DNA of 64,000 nucleotides from Vandiemenella viatica (GCA_031002005.1 JARYHS010009186.1:188320437-188384436); one strand, 5' to 3'; positions 49,289 to 61,730 are shown, counted from the first letter of the stretch. Notes: generated from the sequence alone by a model not told the origin. Program-made: numbers and translations.

Positions 49289-49330
49289 TTATCTTAAAAT
49301 ATTTTTACAAGATAGTTAGGGCTATAAAAA
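49289..49330 (+). promoter_or_regulatory. Core promoter of gene 5: GATA site plus TATA box
   Basis: TTATCT at 49289-49294 and TATAAAAA at 49323-49330, 47 bp before the ATG. The leader CCATCGACAGTTGAGC at 49351 probably marks the transcription start region. Confidence 0.75.
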
Positions 49331-49369
49331 AGGCTCCAACGAACAGGTAACCATCGACAGTTGAGCAAA

Positions 49370-52226
49370 ATGTTGAAAGCCGTCGTCCTGCTCTGTCTCG
49401 TGGCCTCGAGCTTGGCCGGCACCGTCCGACCTCGCTTCGGAGTGGCCAAGCGGGTGAGGCACGGCCGCATCATTGGCGGTACCAACGCCAACATCGAGAA
49501 CTACCCCTGGCAGATCTCGCTGCAGTACTTCGGCTCCCACAACTGCGGAGGATCCATCATCAGCTCCAACTGGGTGCTGACGGCGGCTCATTGCTTGGAT
49601 GGTTTCACTGTAAATTCGCTAAGTGTCCGCTCTGGAACCGCAACAAGTGGGAGCGGTGGAGCAGTCAGCGACATCTCCACCGGCTACTACCACGCACAGT
49701 ACAACCCCAACACGATCGACTACGACATCGGAACGGTCCAGGTTTGTATCTATCTTATTCAAAGAAACTGTGTTGTATTACTTCCTAATAATTATGGAAT
49801 TGCAGTTTGGTTCTAACGCTCCCATATTCATCTACGTATTCATGCATATATGAAGTGTTCCTTCCTCATGACCCGTATCTTCCCCCTCACTCCCAGTACG
49901 TTTCACAGCATTTTCTAGTTCTTAATGCAGTAATTTCATTCTATGATTTTTATTGAAATATCACTGAGAACTTCTTACCACAACGCATTAAAACGATTTT
50001 CACTGTGTCAGACTTTTCAGAATGAGTGATGGTCACTTTTTTCATGATACGTGGTTACCTGTTATAAATTGCTGAGACATGAAATTTTCCTGTCTTCGTG
50101 TTTTTCAGTGTTGAACTTTAATGGCAGTTTAATGTTTTTTCATATTTCTTTTCCGTTCTCTTCTATCCTAAATATTCGTTTTAATTCTTTTTTTATCATT
50201 CCAATACCTTTTATTTTAGCGTTTCTCGTATGCTTCTAATGCCTTCCAACCTATTCCACTGTAATTACTGAGCGTGGTTGGCAAGTGGTAACGCTATGGT
50301 CTCTCATTGGATTTTACTTCGTTTCTCCAGATCACTCCAGGTGAAGGATGGGATGGTTCCTTCAAACGGCATGGGCGAATTCATTCCCGATCCTTGCCCC
50401 CAGTTCCTTCTCGCCTCTAATGACCTGAACATCATCGAGGCGTATAGCCAGAAAAAAACTAAAATCCAGTGTAAATATCACCTGATAATAGTACCATACA
50501 CATTAAAGCGTCCTCCCGTTAAATTTGTTTGAAACATTCTAGCTACAATTATCTTTTTTACTCCTTACCTTATTTCTCTTGCTAATTCCATAATTCTCAG
50601 AGTTTCCATTTTAACAGTCAGAGTTTGCTGGCGCACAAAACACACATCTTTGTTTGCAGCTCGCTCGAAGTGTTCAGTTACCTTTGGTTTATTTCTCCGC
50701 ACATCTTCTAATGTCACTGTGGGAAAGAAAAAGTTAGATAAAATTTCGTTTATTACACTAAACTACCATTTAATTGTAAAATGCATTTAAAATAGCGACG
50801 AATTCTTACCTTCACCTCAAGTTGGATATTGCATTGGTTCACAGAATAACTAAAGTTTTTCATTATAATCGATAATTATCGTATCTCGCGCAATAATGGA
50901 TTTAGTTACCTACATTTTGCATTCATTTTTTAACATAACCGAACGCTGATATGTCATCAAGGTTGATTCTGAATACAGATGTAACTGCGATATGTGGGCT
51001 TCACAGCTTAATGAATCAAAAATGATCTTAAAAAAATTGTATACTTTTCCCGAGTAGATAAAATAACATTTCAGTACATTACAATCTGATAATTTCTGCA
51101 ATTCCCAATATAAGAGAGTGAGTCTGTTATTTGCGGAAAGGAAACAATTTACAGAAAAATATCAGATAGGAAAGAATTACCTGTACATTAATTTTAACAA
51201 CGAGCATTTCTAAAAGACACTGGCGTTTGCATGTAGTTACCTATATAAAGGCGGTCTGTAGTAAAAACTATGTTAAATTTTTAGTGAAGATTAACTGATG
51301 CCCTGCCATACATATTAGATGCGCTGGATACTACTTGGAGAAATGTCTCCTTGAACATCAGAATTTGTACTGAACCAATGACAGCCAATAGCAATCATCG
51401 CGAGGATCGTTTTTACACCTGGTACCACAATTGTGTATTTCTTTTTCAAACAGAATACTATTGACGGCTACAGAAGGAATTAATGTGTTTATATACTATA
51501 CTATTAATTTCAAAATTCTAAACTTTTAATCCTCTCTCTCTGCCTGAAGATAAACTGTTACCCCACATATAATTCTTAATTATCGTTTGTGATCTCTTAT
51601 TTACCACCTTAGTTAAATGGTCTTCCACATTAGTTAATTTAACAATAAGAATGTGAAAATAAAGAAAATAAATTAATTTTCTCGTACTGGAATCGTCTAT
51701 TCCGGAAATAGTAGGAATTAAAAATAAGACTGCGTTCAATCGCTTTAGTAAATCAGAGAAGTTCCTCGTGTTTCTCAACGAACACTGACTGTTTTCATTC
51801 TTCACCTGACAGGTGTCGACTCCGTTTGTGTTCAGTACGACCACAAACACTGTGGCTCTGCCTGCCTCCGGTTCGGATCCTGCAGGAGGCACCGCCGTCA
51901 CTGTCACCGGCTGGGGATACACTGAAACCGAAGGCAACACTCCCGTGAACCTGCAGCAGATTAGTACTTCCATCATCGACCGTAACCAGTGTAACTCACT
52001 GTACGCCGGCATCAACACTGTGACCGCTCGCATGATCTGCGCTGGCAACCTCAGCACCACCAACGGAGGAGTCGTCTGCAGCGGCGACTCTGGCGGCCCT
52101 CTGGTCAGCGGCAGCACTCAGCTCGGTATCGTCTCCTGGGCAACCACAGTCTGTGAAGCCTACCCCAGCGTCTTCTCCAACGTCGGAAACCTCCGCGACT
52201 GGATCACCTCTGCCGCTGGTGTCTAA
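49370..52226 (+). CDS. Chymotrypsin-like serine protease (gene 5), intact
   Basis: Exon 1 is 49370-49741 (donor CAG|GTTTGT) and exon 2 is 51813-52226 (acceptor TGACAG), giving 261 residues. Signal peptide 1-16, activation at R33|I34IGG, triad His74, Asp119, Ser217, and three disulfides. The S1 pocket has Val 189, Ala 216 and Ser 226, as in gene 3. Exon 1 is nearly identical to that of gene 4. The ATG chosen is the one shared by all paralogues. The intron has a SINE. Expected role: secreted digestive endopeptidase, probably midgut, inferred from the family and the promoter GATA site. Confidence 0.9.
49742..51812. other. Gene 5 intron
   Basis: A 2071-bp phase-0 GT-AG intron with a SINE at 50270-50460. 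It is otherwise AT-rich and partly homologous to the gene 4 intron. Confidence 0.7.
50270..50460 (+). mobile_element. tRNA-derived SINE in the gene 5 intron
   Basis: Head CTGAGCGTGGTTGGCAAGTG, body AGATCACTCCAGGTGAAGGA and GGGATGGTTCC, tail CTCTAATGACCTGAACATCA then GAGGCGTATAGCC and an A run. The tRNA-like B box is decayed. Confidence 0.75.
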
Positions 52227-52261
52227 TACCTTGTACACGTTTTTGGAATAGTTTTGACATA

Positions 52262-52267
52262 AATAAA
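52262..52267 (+). terminator. Polyadenylation signal of gene 5
   Basis: AATAAA 36 bp after the stop codon. Confidence 0.6.
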
Positions 52268-52835
52268 GATTAACTTGCTGATCTATATCGTGTTCTCGTT
52301 ATTGAATATACGCTGAATATATTATGTACCTTTAAGTATATTATTATCTACCAATGTTCATGGATTCGTTTGGACAACATGTTTAAAATTACAAGTTTTG
52401 TCCTTTACTTCTGTCCCCAAACCTTCTCATGTTTAAGTATAGGAAGAATTCACCACATTTAATTCACCAACGAGTCATATTTTTTACGAAATTAAAGCAA
52501 TAGGTTATTTAATAGTTAAAAATTACCAGATACTCTGTTTTACTTGAAACTTTCAAACGAAAAAATCGAACTGTTGTTTTATCAAATGATAACAAATTAA
52601 TTGTTGGTCTCGCTGTAAGAGCACATAAAAAATCTGCTAATCTGAAATTAATATTATTCGCTTTCACACACATTCCCAATAAATGGAAATGGAGACAAAA
52701 TTATAAAATAAATGCTTAGAATCCAGTTATCTGTAAAATGCAGCGACATGTTAGTAGGATTAAGCAAGGTTGTTTGATTCTCAACATGTTCTCGTTTTAA
52801 ATGTAGCAAAACAAGCAACTCTTACTGTTTCCACA

Positions 52836-52838
<3 letters not shown>

Positions 52839-52871
<33 letters not shown>
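52839..52871. repeat. (TA)n microsatellite
   Basis: About 16 TA dinucleotides. Confidence 0.9.
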
Positions 52872-52873
<2 letters not shown>

Positions 52874-54213
52874 CGTAGTAAATATATTTACTATTGCCTA
52901 AGACTAATTCCCCTTCATATTTGGCATCAAAATGTGATTTCAGATCAAAAATATGTAAAACCATGTCATGTGAATGTAAACATCAGGTGTACGAATGGCT
53001 GATAGGATAAAAAAAATCTTATTCCTATTCTTCCATTTAATAAATTTCATTGTCATCGTGGTGGTACAACTTATAGTATGAAATTCAGTCTAACACAACA
53101 TGTTTTTCTTGAACGTTACTGTTCATATTGATGTGAGAAGATTCCCTATGTTTTCTTTTGACATCATTTCGAAATAAGCGAAACGTTTCTCATATACTGC
53201 CACAACCTCATAAAAAAATGGTTATGTTTCCGAAATGTCGTCCAGTTATGAAGATTGAAAAACGTTCAGAATTTTTTGAGAGTGTAGATTAATGCATAAC
53301 GAAATTGTGTTGTTTAAAATTAATTGGATAAAATATATATCAAAATGTTATTTCGGATTCCATCTATAGGAATGGAAATTGCCATTTAGGAACCCTGAAC
53401 AGTTCCCAACTTTAAGTGATATTTTCCCAATTTCAGTCACGAAATCATAATCATGCGAAGATTTTTAATCGCCACACTTGCTTCTGACAGACTGGTTACT
53501 ATAGTCTAAAGAAGGGAGGTAAATGTTGCCAACTCTCTGTGAAGCGTGTAACTTGTGTTCTGTATGATAAGTTTAGTTTTGTTGTCTTGTCAAATTTATT
53601 GGTTGTTAGGCGGTTATGTAGGAGATTGCCTAGTCGCGACGGCCAGTATGAGTGGCCACAGATTTGAACCCTGGACCGTTGTAGATCCACGATCCAGAGT
53701 GGTGGCGCTTTTAAAAGTAAATTTACCAAATGTAAAATTAACGCTGGCAAAACAAGAAGTACATTGTTTAAAGCTCAAACTTTTTAATAGAATATAATAA
53801 TAATAAAAAAAGTATGCTCTTGATATAAATCGTTTTGCTACAAGTTAGTTTAACTTATCAATATTGCAAAAATGTGATACCAAAAAATTTAAATACAAAT
53901 TCTTTCTATTAAGTATGCGCGTATAAGGCATTGTAAAAGACACGATTTGGGCGAAGCAGAGTCCGTAACCATTGGAATGATATGGTATCTCGCCGCTTAA
54001 GTAGATGGAGATTATAATGGCAGGTACATACTTGCGCAAAAATTTTGTATTACTCAAAGTTCATTTGGAATACTGTCCGTAAAACAAATGCTGCTACACT
54101 AAATTTTGAATGGTAACAAATAAAACTGGTTTCAATTTATGAAAAAACTAAAACAAACATTCAATAACTAAGGTGTTGCGTGCTTTCTTCTAAACAGTCG
54201 ACGTTTATTGAAA

Positions 54214-54240
54214 ATATATATATATATACATATATATATA
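54214..54240. repeat. (TA)n microsatellite, interrupted
   Basis: A TA run with one CA interruption, followed by a T run. Confidence 0.85.
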
Positions 54241-55105
54241 TTTTTTTTACGGTAAGATATTTTTTGCTTATCTAAAATAAAACAGGAAATACGAACCACA
54301 ATTAATATGAAACTGTTGCAGCAAAATAACGATCAGATTGGTACCTTGAAGATTATAATAATATTTCTAATTTGTTCGAGTCTTCAGTTTTCTGCTTAGC
54401 TGTCAGTGAAATAATTATACAAAATGTTATTAATTCGATAACTATAAGAATGGAAAACTATTAGAATGAGGTTACAGGAAATCTATCCTTTAATTTAATT
54501 ACTTCTCTGCTCGTTAATGACGTTGTATTGAAGTTGGAATTACTCGTATAACCTACGATTCGAAAAACAATGGGAACAGAAATAAAGATGCCCGAGGACT
54601 AGACGCAAAATATTTTGTTTTTATTTCATCTTCACGCTTACATGTATTTGTAGTTCAAAACGTCTATAAAGTCATCTGGGTCATTATTTTTGCTTGTTAA
54701 AGTGAAAAACTCACAGCATTTGCATGTTGATGTTTAAAATTTATGTATTTGCAAAATCTTGGTTTACCATTACTGGAACAGTGGGTGATACTAACATTAG
54801 TTCTTCAGACTAGGAGACAGAAACTAAAGTAACATTTTGTTGCATCTCGCATAAAGATTGCCAGTGTATTACGACACGAATTTAATACAAATTAAATAAT
54901 ACTTTATGGAAAATTTCGTTGCAACATGATATTCCGGTTCTCCATGCTTCTGACATGGTAGTTCGGTGATTCCTTAAAATTTTGGGTTTGATTTTCTTAA
55001 CATTTCTGGTTGCCATTTGGAAACTGGCAAACACTACGTTCCCTTAACCACTGTCGGTGGGAGACCCAACACGTTCTTAGATGACACCCTCATAAAACTT
55101 TAGAG

Positions 55106-57532
55106 CAGCGGTCGGCAACCTTTTAGCATGCAAGGGCCACTAGGTGGCAAAACAAAGTAAAGGCGGGGCCGCAAATACACAGTAAAAATGTGAAAACTCA
55201 GTTTTCAAATTTTATTAGTACAAATGAGGATAACAATGAAGAAAAGTTACAAAATTGATCTTACATACTAAATTCAGTCTGACGTTTTAGGTTGCATTTG
55301 ACTTGATATTTTTTGTATGTCAGCTTTCATGTTAGAAGTTGAAATACGTAATATATCTCTCAAATGCTCTTCTGTGAGACGAGAAGCGTATTAATTTTTT
55401 TGATAATTGACGATTGAAATAGTTTGCTCGCATAAATAAACTGCTGAGCAAACTTTTTCAATTCGACAAAATCAGACGGCAAGCTACCATAAAATTTGAC
55501 CAAATCATTAATCTCGTAAAAGACGTTTTTTAGACTCTCATTGGATTGAAGTTCAAACGCATTCATTTGTAAATTACTGGGTACCTCCTCAACATCGCAT
55601 GAAAAAGGGTTAGCAAAAATCTTCAGTATGTTCGAAACCTTCTCGAAATCTCCAAATCTGTCACTGAATTGACCTTGTAACTCAATTAAAATGTCTTTAA
55701 TTTTCTAATTATCCCAATTAAAATCAATGCCAGCTTCCTCGACAGCCTTTAGACAATTCGGGAAGTGATCTAATTTTTTTTTTCATCAATATGTTTTATG
55801 AAGAACTTGTTTTTAGTTTGCAACGCCTTTACGTCTGTATGGATATCAGATATTAGTTTGTTTTTCCCTTGAAACTTGACAATCAGCGTATTTAATTCTT
55901 GAGTTAAATCTGTCAAAATTCCAACATCTATTAACCATTGAGGGTCTGTTAGCTCTGGAACAGATTTACCTTTCTGATTAATAAAAATATTGATTTCTTT
56001 TCTGAGATCGAAAATTCTTTTCAGTTCTGCACCTCTACTTAACCATCTTACTTCTGAATAATAAAGGACATCTTGATGATCTGCTTCCATTTCGGATAGA
56101 AACTCTCGGAATTAACGATAAGTCAACCGATTATTTCTGATATACTTTACAGCGGATACCACTATGTCCATTACTTTTCTCCATGAAACGACTTTGGAAC
56201 ATAACGCTTCTTGGTGGATAATGCATTGAAAAAATAACGGGATTTCACATCCTATCTCTGCCAATTTTGTTTTAATTCTACCCACCAGGCCCTTGTTTTG
56301 TCCACTCAAGTTTCTACCCCCTTCAGTTGTTAGACTTACCAATTTTTCCCACTCTAATTGCATTGACGTCATTGCCTGTTCTAAGTGACGAAACAAATCT
56401 TCCCCAAAGTCGTTCCCTTCAAATTACATAACTGGAAAAGTTCCTCACACACGTTGAAGTACTTATCAATTCCACGAACAAATATTAGAAGCTGGGCAGT
56501 ATTTGACACATCATTACTTTGATCGGTAGCTAAGGAGGACCATTCAAATTGTTGTGTTTTCTCCCGCATAAGTTAGCGCCCAAATCTTCAGTGCGCCGGG
56601 TATAAGTTTAGGCAGATAAGCTTATATTCAAATTTCTTTTTTTTTGATCTGGGCATACCTCTTCAGCCATAGCTAAGGCACATTGTTTTATTAATTCGCT
56701 ATCGGTAAACGGTCGCCCAGACTTGGCAAGTATTTCCGCCACCCTTAAACTCGCACGTACATTTGACTCGTTACTTTGAATTTGAACCTTAAAAACAATT
56801 TTTGTTCTTGAATGAAGATTTGAATGAGTTGATTTTGTTTTTCTGGGAATCACCAACTAGGCACGCAAATTTTGCATTATGCTCCGTATCATAGTGACGT
56901 TTGACGTTATATTCTTTTTGTATAGCAAGGGTTTTTTGGCTTATTAAGCATAGCGGCTTTCCATTGCAATTAATAAATAAAAGTATAAATCTGTCCATCC
57001 ATCATTAAACATTCTATTTTCTTCAAATAACTTCCCCTTTTTTGTAGCCATCAGTAAAACTTATAACCAACAATACCACAATACACGCTCTAAGACTAAA
57101 AGCCGTGTTGAAAAAATGTCATTTAATTTCGCTATGTAATTGTATGAACTATCAACATCTAACACTTACCGTGCTGTAAACAAAATAATAGGTACTCGTA
57201 GGTCACAGAACAATAACTAAATCGTAGGTACAGGACCGCGGCGGCGGCGTGCACACATGAAATAACTTGTTTCACTCAATGACACAGCCAGCGCGGACGG
57301 ACGGCGGGCGAGCGAGAGAAGATTATTGTCAACGCTGACCTATTGTTTGAATCATAGGAGAGAGTGGGGGAATCGTTGCCACTCGCACTTGTACTGCTCT
57401 GTTCGCGTAGTTCATTCGCTGCGATGTTAGATCGCGTTCACTCTTTTATGCATGTATATTTTATTATTTTGCAATATGGGCTTTCGATATGATTTTTATA
57501 AGACAGACACGGGCCGCAAATGGAGACCGCTG
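55106..57532 (-). mobile_element. hAT transposon with decayed ZBED/GTF2I-repeat-type transposase
   Basis: The ends CAGCGGTCGGCAACC and (inverted) CAGCGGTCTCC are terminal repeats. Both are flanked by the identical 8-bp CTTTAGAG (55098-55105 and 57533-57540), the signature of hAT insertion. On the minus strand, transposase pieces appear in order: a BED-type finger near 56960-56870 (CLIS instead of CxxC, with KRHYDTEH), ASLRVAEILAKSGRPF at 56770-56700, ATDQSNDVSNTAQLL near 56530, LFFQCIIHQEALCSK near 56210, VRWLSRGAELKR near 56040, and PELTDPQWLIDVGILTD near 55930. They lie in several frames with at least five breaks. The relatives I recognise are hAT-derived proteins such as ZBED5 and GTF2IRD2. 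The internal GC-rich block near 57230-57310 is noncoding. Confidence 0.9.
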
Positions 57533-57540
57533 CTTTAGAG

Positions 57541-58289
57541 GAAAGAACATAATCCAGTTATAGGTAAAGCAATGCGATTACTTTAAGTTCGGATATTCTT
57601 GGCTTTACCATTATAAATTATCTATCTAATTGAATATGAACTTTTTCTATAGTTATAGTGGCTTTATAAAGTAGCTATTTTTTTAGGCTCTCTTAGCATT
57701 GGAGGTTCATTCAACCTGTGTGACGTCTAACAACAGGTTTGTTACATCATAGCACCTTAAACTACCGCGATTTCTTTGCTGCCTCAAATGCACTAATTGC
57801 CTTGCACCCTTCATATTCTGCAACCAACAGTATTATATTTAATAAATATATATTTTTTAAATGAGTTAAACTGATGATTTGGAATAAATTAATTCCGTGT
57901 TATTTCTATAATGTCATGGATTAATAGTCATTAACAAGTTTGGAAATAAATTGCCTGCGCGTTCAGTGAGAAAATTTATCTTGTTGCTTAATTCTGTCTA
58001 ATTTAGCTGGTTTTTATCTAACAGACAGGAGAAGAATTTTAGTCAGACGAAGGTAAATGGATAGCTCTTCTAACTTATAACTATGTAAAACACTGTTGGC
58101 CATATTTTCGCAGGATTTAAAGAAATTAATTGATTCAGGATCACAAGTGGAAGCAATCTTTTTTTTTTTTTTTTCTAGAAAGCTTTCAATTCTGTGCCAT
58201 GTAAAGATTTAAGCGCAAAGTATATCGCTTCTGTTTTGTGAATGAATAAGAGATTTTCTAACTGATCTATTGCAATATATCGTCATATG
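57541..58289. other. Spacer, no gene seen
   Basis: AT-rich. A T run lies at about 58159-58175. Confidence 0.5.
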
Positions 58290-59116
58290 TCGAGAAGCCT
58301 CTATTAATCTAGACATTAAATTAAGCGTCTCGCAAGAATGTGCAGTAGGACAACTTTTTTCTCAATTTTTATGAACGATCATGGAGATAAAACGAATAGC
58401 AGATTGAGACTGTTCTCCAATGATGCGCTCATCTATAGAGAAGCAAAAATGAAAGAAAAAAAACAGGCGATTTTTACATTATTTTTATATCAGTGGCAAC
58501 CTAAACTAAATTGGAAAAAGACCAAGGCGATGTACATAACTATAAAAAAAAATCCATATGTTCTATCATTAATATAATTGTTTTGGACGTAACGATAGTA
58601 AGCAACATGGAACGGGACTTCTATATAACCTCTCTCATTGGTAGGGCTAACTCTAAGGTGTGGTTAATATGTAGAATTTTGAGAAATTGTAACGAACCAA
58701 GGAAACTGCATAAAAAAATTCTCCTGTGTTCGTATCTGAACTACTGCTGTGCCGTTTAGGATCAACATTGCAAAGAACTAATTAAGACGTTAAAGAAAGT
58801 ACGGAGAAGAGCTGCTCAATTCCTGTTTGCTTGCTACAGTCTTCACAAAAGTGTCATAGAACTGATACCTGTATTGGCCTGGTATTATCAGGCAGCGTAG
58901 GAATCGTTGAATTTATTGCAAAACATTCGAAAATCAACTTTATCTTACGAGAGCGATGAAATACCTCTTCCACCAACCAATTTTGGTTGCATTGATACGG
59001 TAGAGAATTGGTACCGCACTGACGCTTGTATGAATTCTTTCTTTCCTTGTACTGAACTGGAATACATAGCACACACTGTCATCCACAGTTTCGTCAATTG
59101 TATAGATGTAGAATAT

Positions 59117-59149
<33 letters not shown>

Positions 59150-59152
59150 GAT
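58290..59152 (+). mobile_element. LINE 3' half with reverse-transcriptase core and A tail
   Basis: The frame at 58338-58577 reads FFSIFMND and then RLRLFSNDALIYREA, the conserved reverse-transcriptase palm with FSND replacing FADD, so the first catalytic Asp is lost. KLNWKKTKAMYI follows. Thumb and C-terminal pieces continue in other frames (LHKKILLCSYLNYCCAV; RRAAQFLFACY). A run of about 25 A at 59125-59149 closes the element, as expected for a jockey-type LINE. Confidence 0.8.
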
Positions 59153-59429
59153 ATTGTAGATATCTTTATATCATATGGAAGATGATGATCAAGTGTTCGG
59201 AGTATTTACATTAACAAACTAATGTTTTTTTGAAAGAAATAAAACTTTCAGCTGAAAATTAAGACGCCAGTGCCATATGTGATCCACTTGAAGATGTTTC
59301 CGACGTTGGTGAGATCACTGGAGAAGAGAATTTAGGTTATTAATCGCAGGGATTGCTGTGGCAGTGAGATCTGCCCGGGTTGGCCATCTAGTGGCAGAGT
59401 AGTGAATGCTTGCGTCTGCCTTAAGCACT

Positions 59430-60230
59430 TATCTTCATGAAGGAGATGAAATGTCGCCATCTGTTTGCGGAACATGTAATCTGTGGTCAGTACGATAAGC
59501 AGATATGGAATACGGAAAGACAGACTTACAGAAAAAGGTCATCTGTTCAGACTCAAGAAGCGCCTTACAGACAATCTCGGGAATCCCAAAAGGCAAGACT
59601 AAAAATTACCTGGCGTACGAAATAGCTAGAGAGATAAATAAACTGACGACACAGGACGTAGATATAAGACTTCTACGGGTGCCAAGCCACGTGGGAATAC
59701 ACGGCAGTGAAAGGGCCAACAGGGTGGCAAAAACACAGCTAACAACTAATGAAAAATAGGACACGACCTCTCCATACACAGATCTAAGACACTGTGCGTC
59801 AAACTGGACAAGACAAGAATGAGAAGAGGAATGGGAAAATAACAAAGGAAAAAAAGGATTTTGGCATGGGGCAATAAGTAATAAGATCAACAAGAAGCCA
59901 TGGTATCAAACAAAAGATTTAAGCTGGAAAAAGATTACCATAATTTACAGACTACCACAGGACACACCCTATTAAATGATAAAAAGTACATTATGAAAAT
60001 CGTTGACTCACCGAACTGTACCAGATGTGATGCAATAGAAGATATTTACCATTAAATTCTTAAATGTGATGAATACAAAGAAACCAGAAAAGAACTAATA
60101 AGAAAAGCTCCCAAAATTTCAGACATAATATCCCTAATGACTAATTTCTCAGATCCAGACACAAAAGTGATCAACTCTATTCACAAGTACGTTGCAAAAA
60201 CCAAAAGCTTAATATAAAGTGGTTATAATA
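59430..60230 (+). mobile_element. LINE 3' part with RNase H domain
   Basis: The frame at 59505-59759 contains the RNase H motifs CSDSRSALQTI and RVPSHVGIHGSERANRVAK. The usual ERAD is ERAN, so the last metal-binding Asp is replaced by Asn. Further frames give a C-terminal Cys/His stretch (CTRCDAIEDIYH, ILKCDEY), usual at the end of I/R1-type LINE polyproteins. Several stops and frame breaks. This belongs to a different LINE clade from the neighbour at 58.3 kb. Confidence 0.8.
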
Positions 60231-60308
60231 AAATATAACTAAAACGTAGTAACCCTACCCTCTGCTCCTGGCAAGATTAGCCCAAGGCTAAATACCCAAT
60301 AATAAAAA

Positions 60309-60358
60309 ATATATATATGTATATATATATATATATAGATATATATATATATATATAT
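60309..60358. repeat. (TA)n microsatellite
   Basis: An interrupted TA run directly after the LINE end. Confidence 0.85.
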
Positions 60359-60429
60359 GGAATACCACTATCACAACGACCGTTACGCCACGCACGGGAT
60401 CCGAACTTGAATCCGTTTTGGCTCTTAAG

Positions 60430-61600
60430 TGCGCACGGCCAGCTGAAAGATTATCATCTCTCATTTAATAACACTGTGTCTTTCCACAAAAATCTGTCTT
60501 TACGAACTATAACTCAAACAGAAATTCTTCAGATTTTGCAGACAAAACCTTTCGTGTAAAATATAAGTTCGTCATAGACCAAGACCTTTGAGCCTTTTAC
60601 TTTATTTATACGCTGTGTCTGGCCGTGCAAATCTCTTACGTATTCTGAATATCTCAGACTAAGCAGAAATTCTTAAAACTTTGCAGAGCGGACCCTTGGG
60701 GTAGCACAAAGGTCGAGGAAGTATTTCAGGCACATCAGTTCACGTGATGACGACTTTAGAACTTTACTATCTAGTACGTAGCCTCTACCGGCACGAAACC
60801 TCTGCCTTTATGCTTCTAACACCCCTAAAATTCAACATAAATTCTCCAAACTTTGAAGAATAAACACATATGGTCAAACATAAGTCTAGATTGTATATCA
60901 ACGCAATCATGACCTTTGCCCCTTTTACAGTATATCAAGAAGCTTCTGTCGGCACAAAACCTGTCTCTTTATTGCTTCTAATACCCTTAAAGATTTTGCA
61001 GGGCTGACTCTTAGGATGAAATGCAGGTAGCGTTCATATTTCATATAGAACGGTTATAGTGCTTATGACCTTTGACTCTTTGCTATATTGTGCAATAGTC
61101 TTTTTCTGCGCAATATCATTGGCTTTACTAATTCCAAGTATCCCTACAATAATATTTCAAATTATTAAGAGTAACAGCTTAGTCACACACAGGTGTAGTA
61201 TTTATTTCAGGCCAAATCACATCACGCTGTCATGATTTTTGACCATTTATAGAATGTTGCGTAGTCTGTAAACGCGAAATTTCTGTGTTTTTTAATTCTA
61301 ATTCCCTTTAAACGTTACACAAATTTTTCAAATTTTGTAGAATTAACCCAAAGGGTAAAAGTCCTTTCAAGTTTGTATTTTAGTCAATCGACTCACGAGA
61401 TGATGGCTCTCTTATCCTTTTACATTATAGTGCGTAGATTCTGTCTGCACACAACCTCTGCCTTTATTACTGCTAAGTATCTTCAAACTAAACAGATTAT
61501 CTTCAACCTTAGCGGAGTGAATACTTAGGATGAAACACAAGTTCGTACTTCATGTAGATCAGGTCAAGCTTTAATGACGTTTGATCCCAAAACTGGGAAC
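60430..61600 (+). repeat. Degenerate tandem array of ~165-bp units, about seven copies
   Basis: A phrase like GACCTTTGACCCTTTTACTAT recurs near 60580, 60748, 60911, 61070, 61230, 61410 and 61583, spaced 159-180 bp. Between the anchors the order is kept: CACAAAACCTCTGCCTTTAT, CTTCTAA.ACCC, AAATTCTTCAAACTTTGCAG, GGATGAAACACAAG and TTCAT..AGA. The copies are well diverged. No coding frame crosses the units. Confidence 0.75.
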
Positions 61601-61730
61601 TGTTCTAGATCATACGCAAAACGCGGTCGCACGCTGACACAATTGATCACACCTAAAACAAAACAGAGTTTATCATATATACTTTCAAACTGATCATCAA
61701 CAACAAATGTTTTACTTCCTCAGCGGAAAG

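Larger units (their letters stand above)
52268..55097. other. AT-rich spacer downstream of gene 5, no gene seen
   Basis: It contains TA microsatellites at 52839-52871 and 54214-54240. A possible minus-strand tRNA-like B box (GGTTCAAATC) lies near 53660-53670, without a clear A box. No coding motifs. Confidence 0.5.

Noticed and set aside
51518..52117. Minus-strand frame of 199 residues over exon 2 of gene 5, with similar antisense frames over exon 2 of genes 2-4
   Set aside because: It is the mirror of a G/C-ending codon bias in a real exon. It contains no known motif and has no promoter or splice context.
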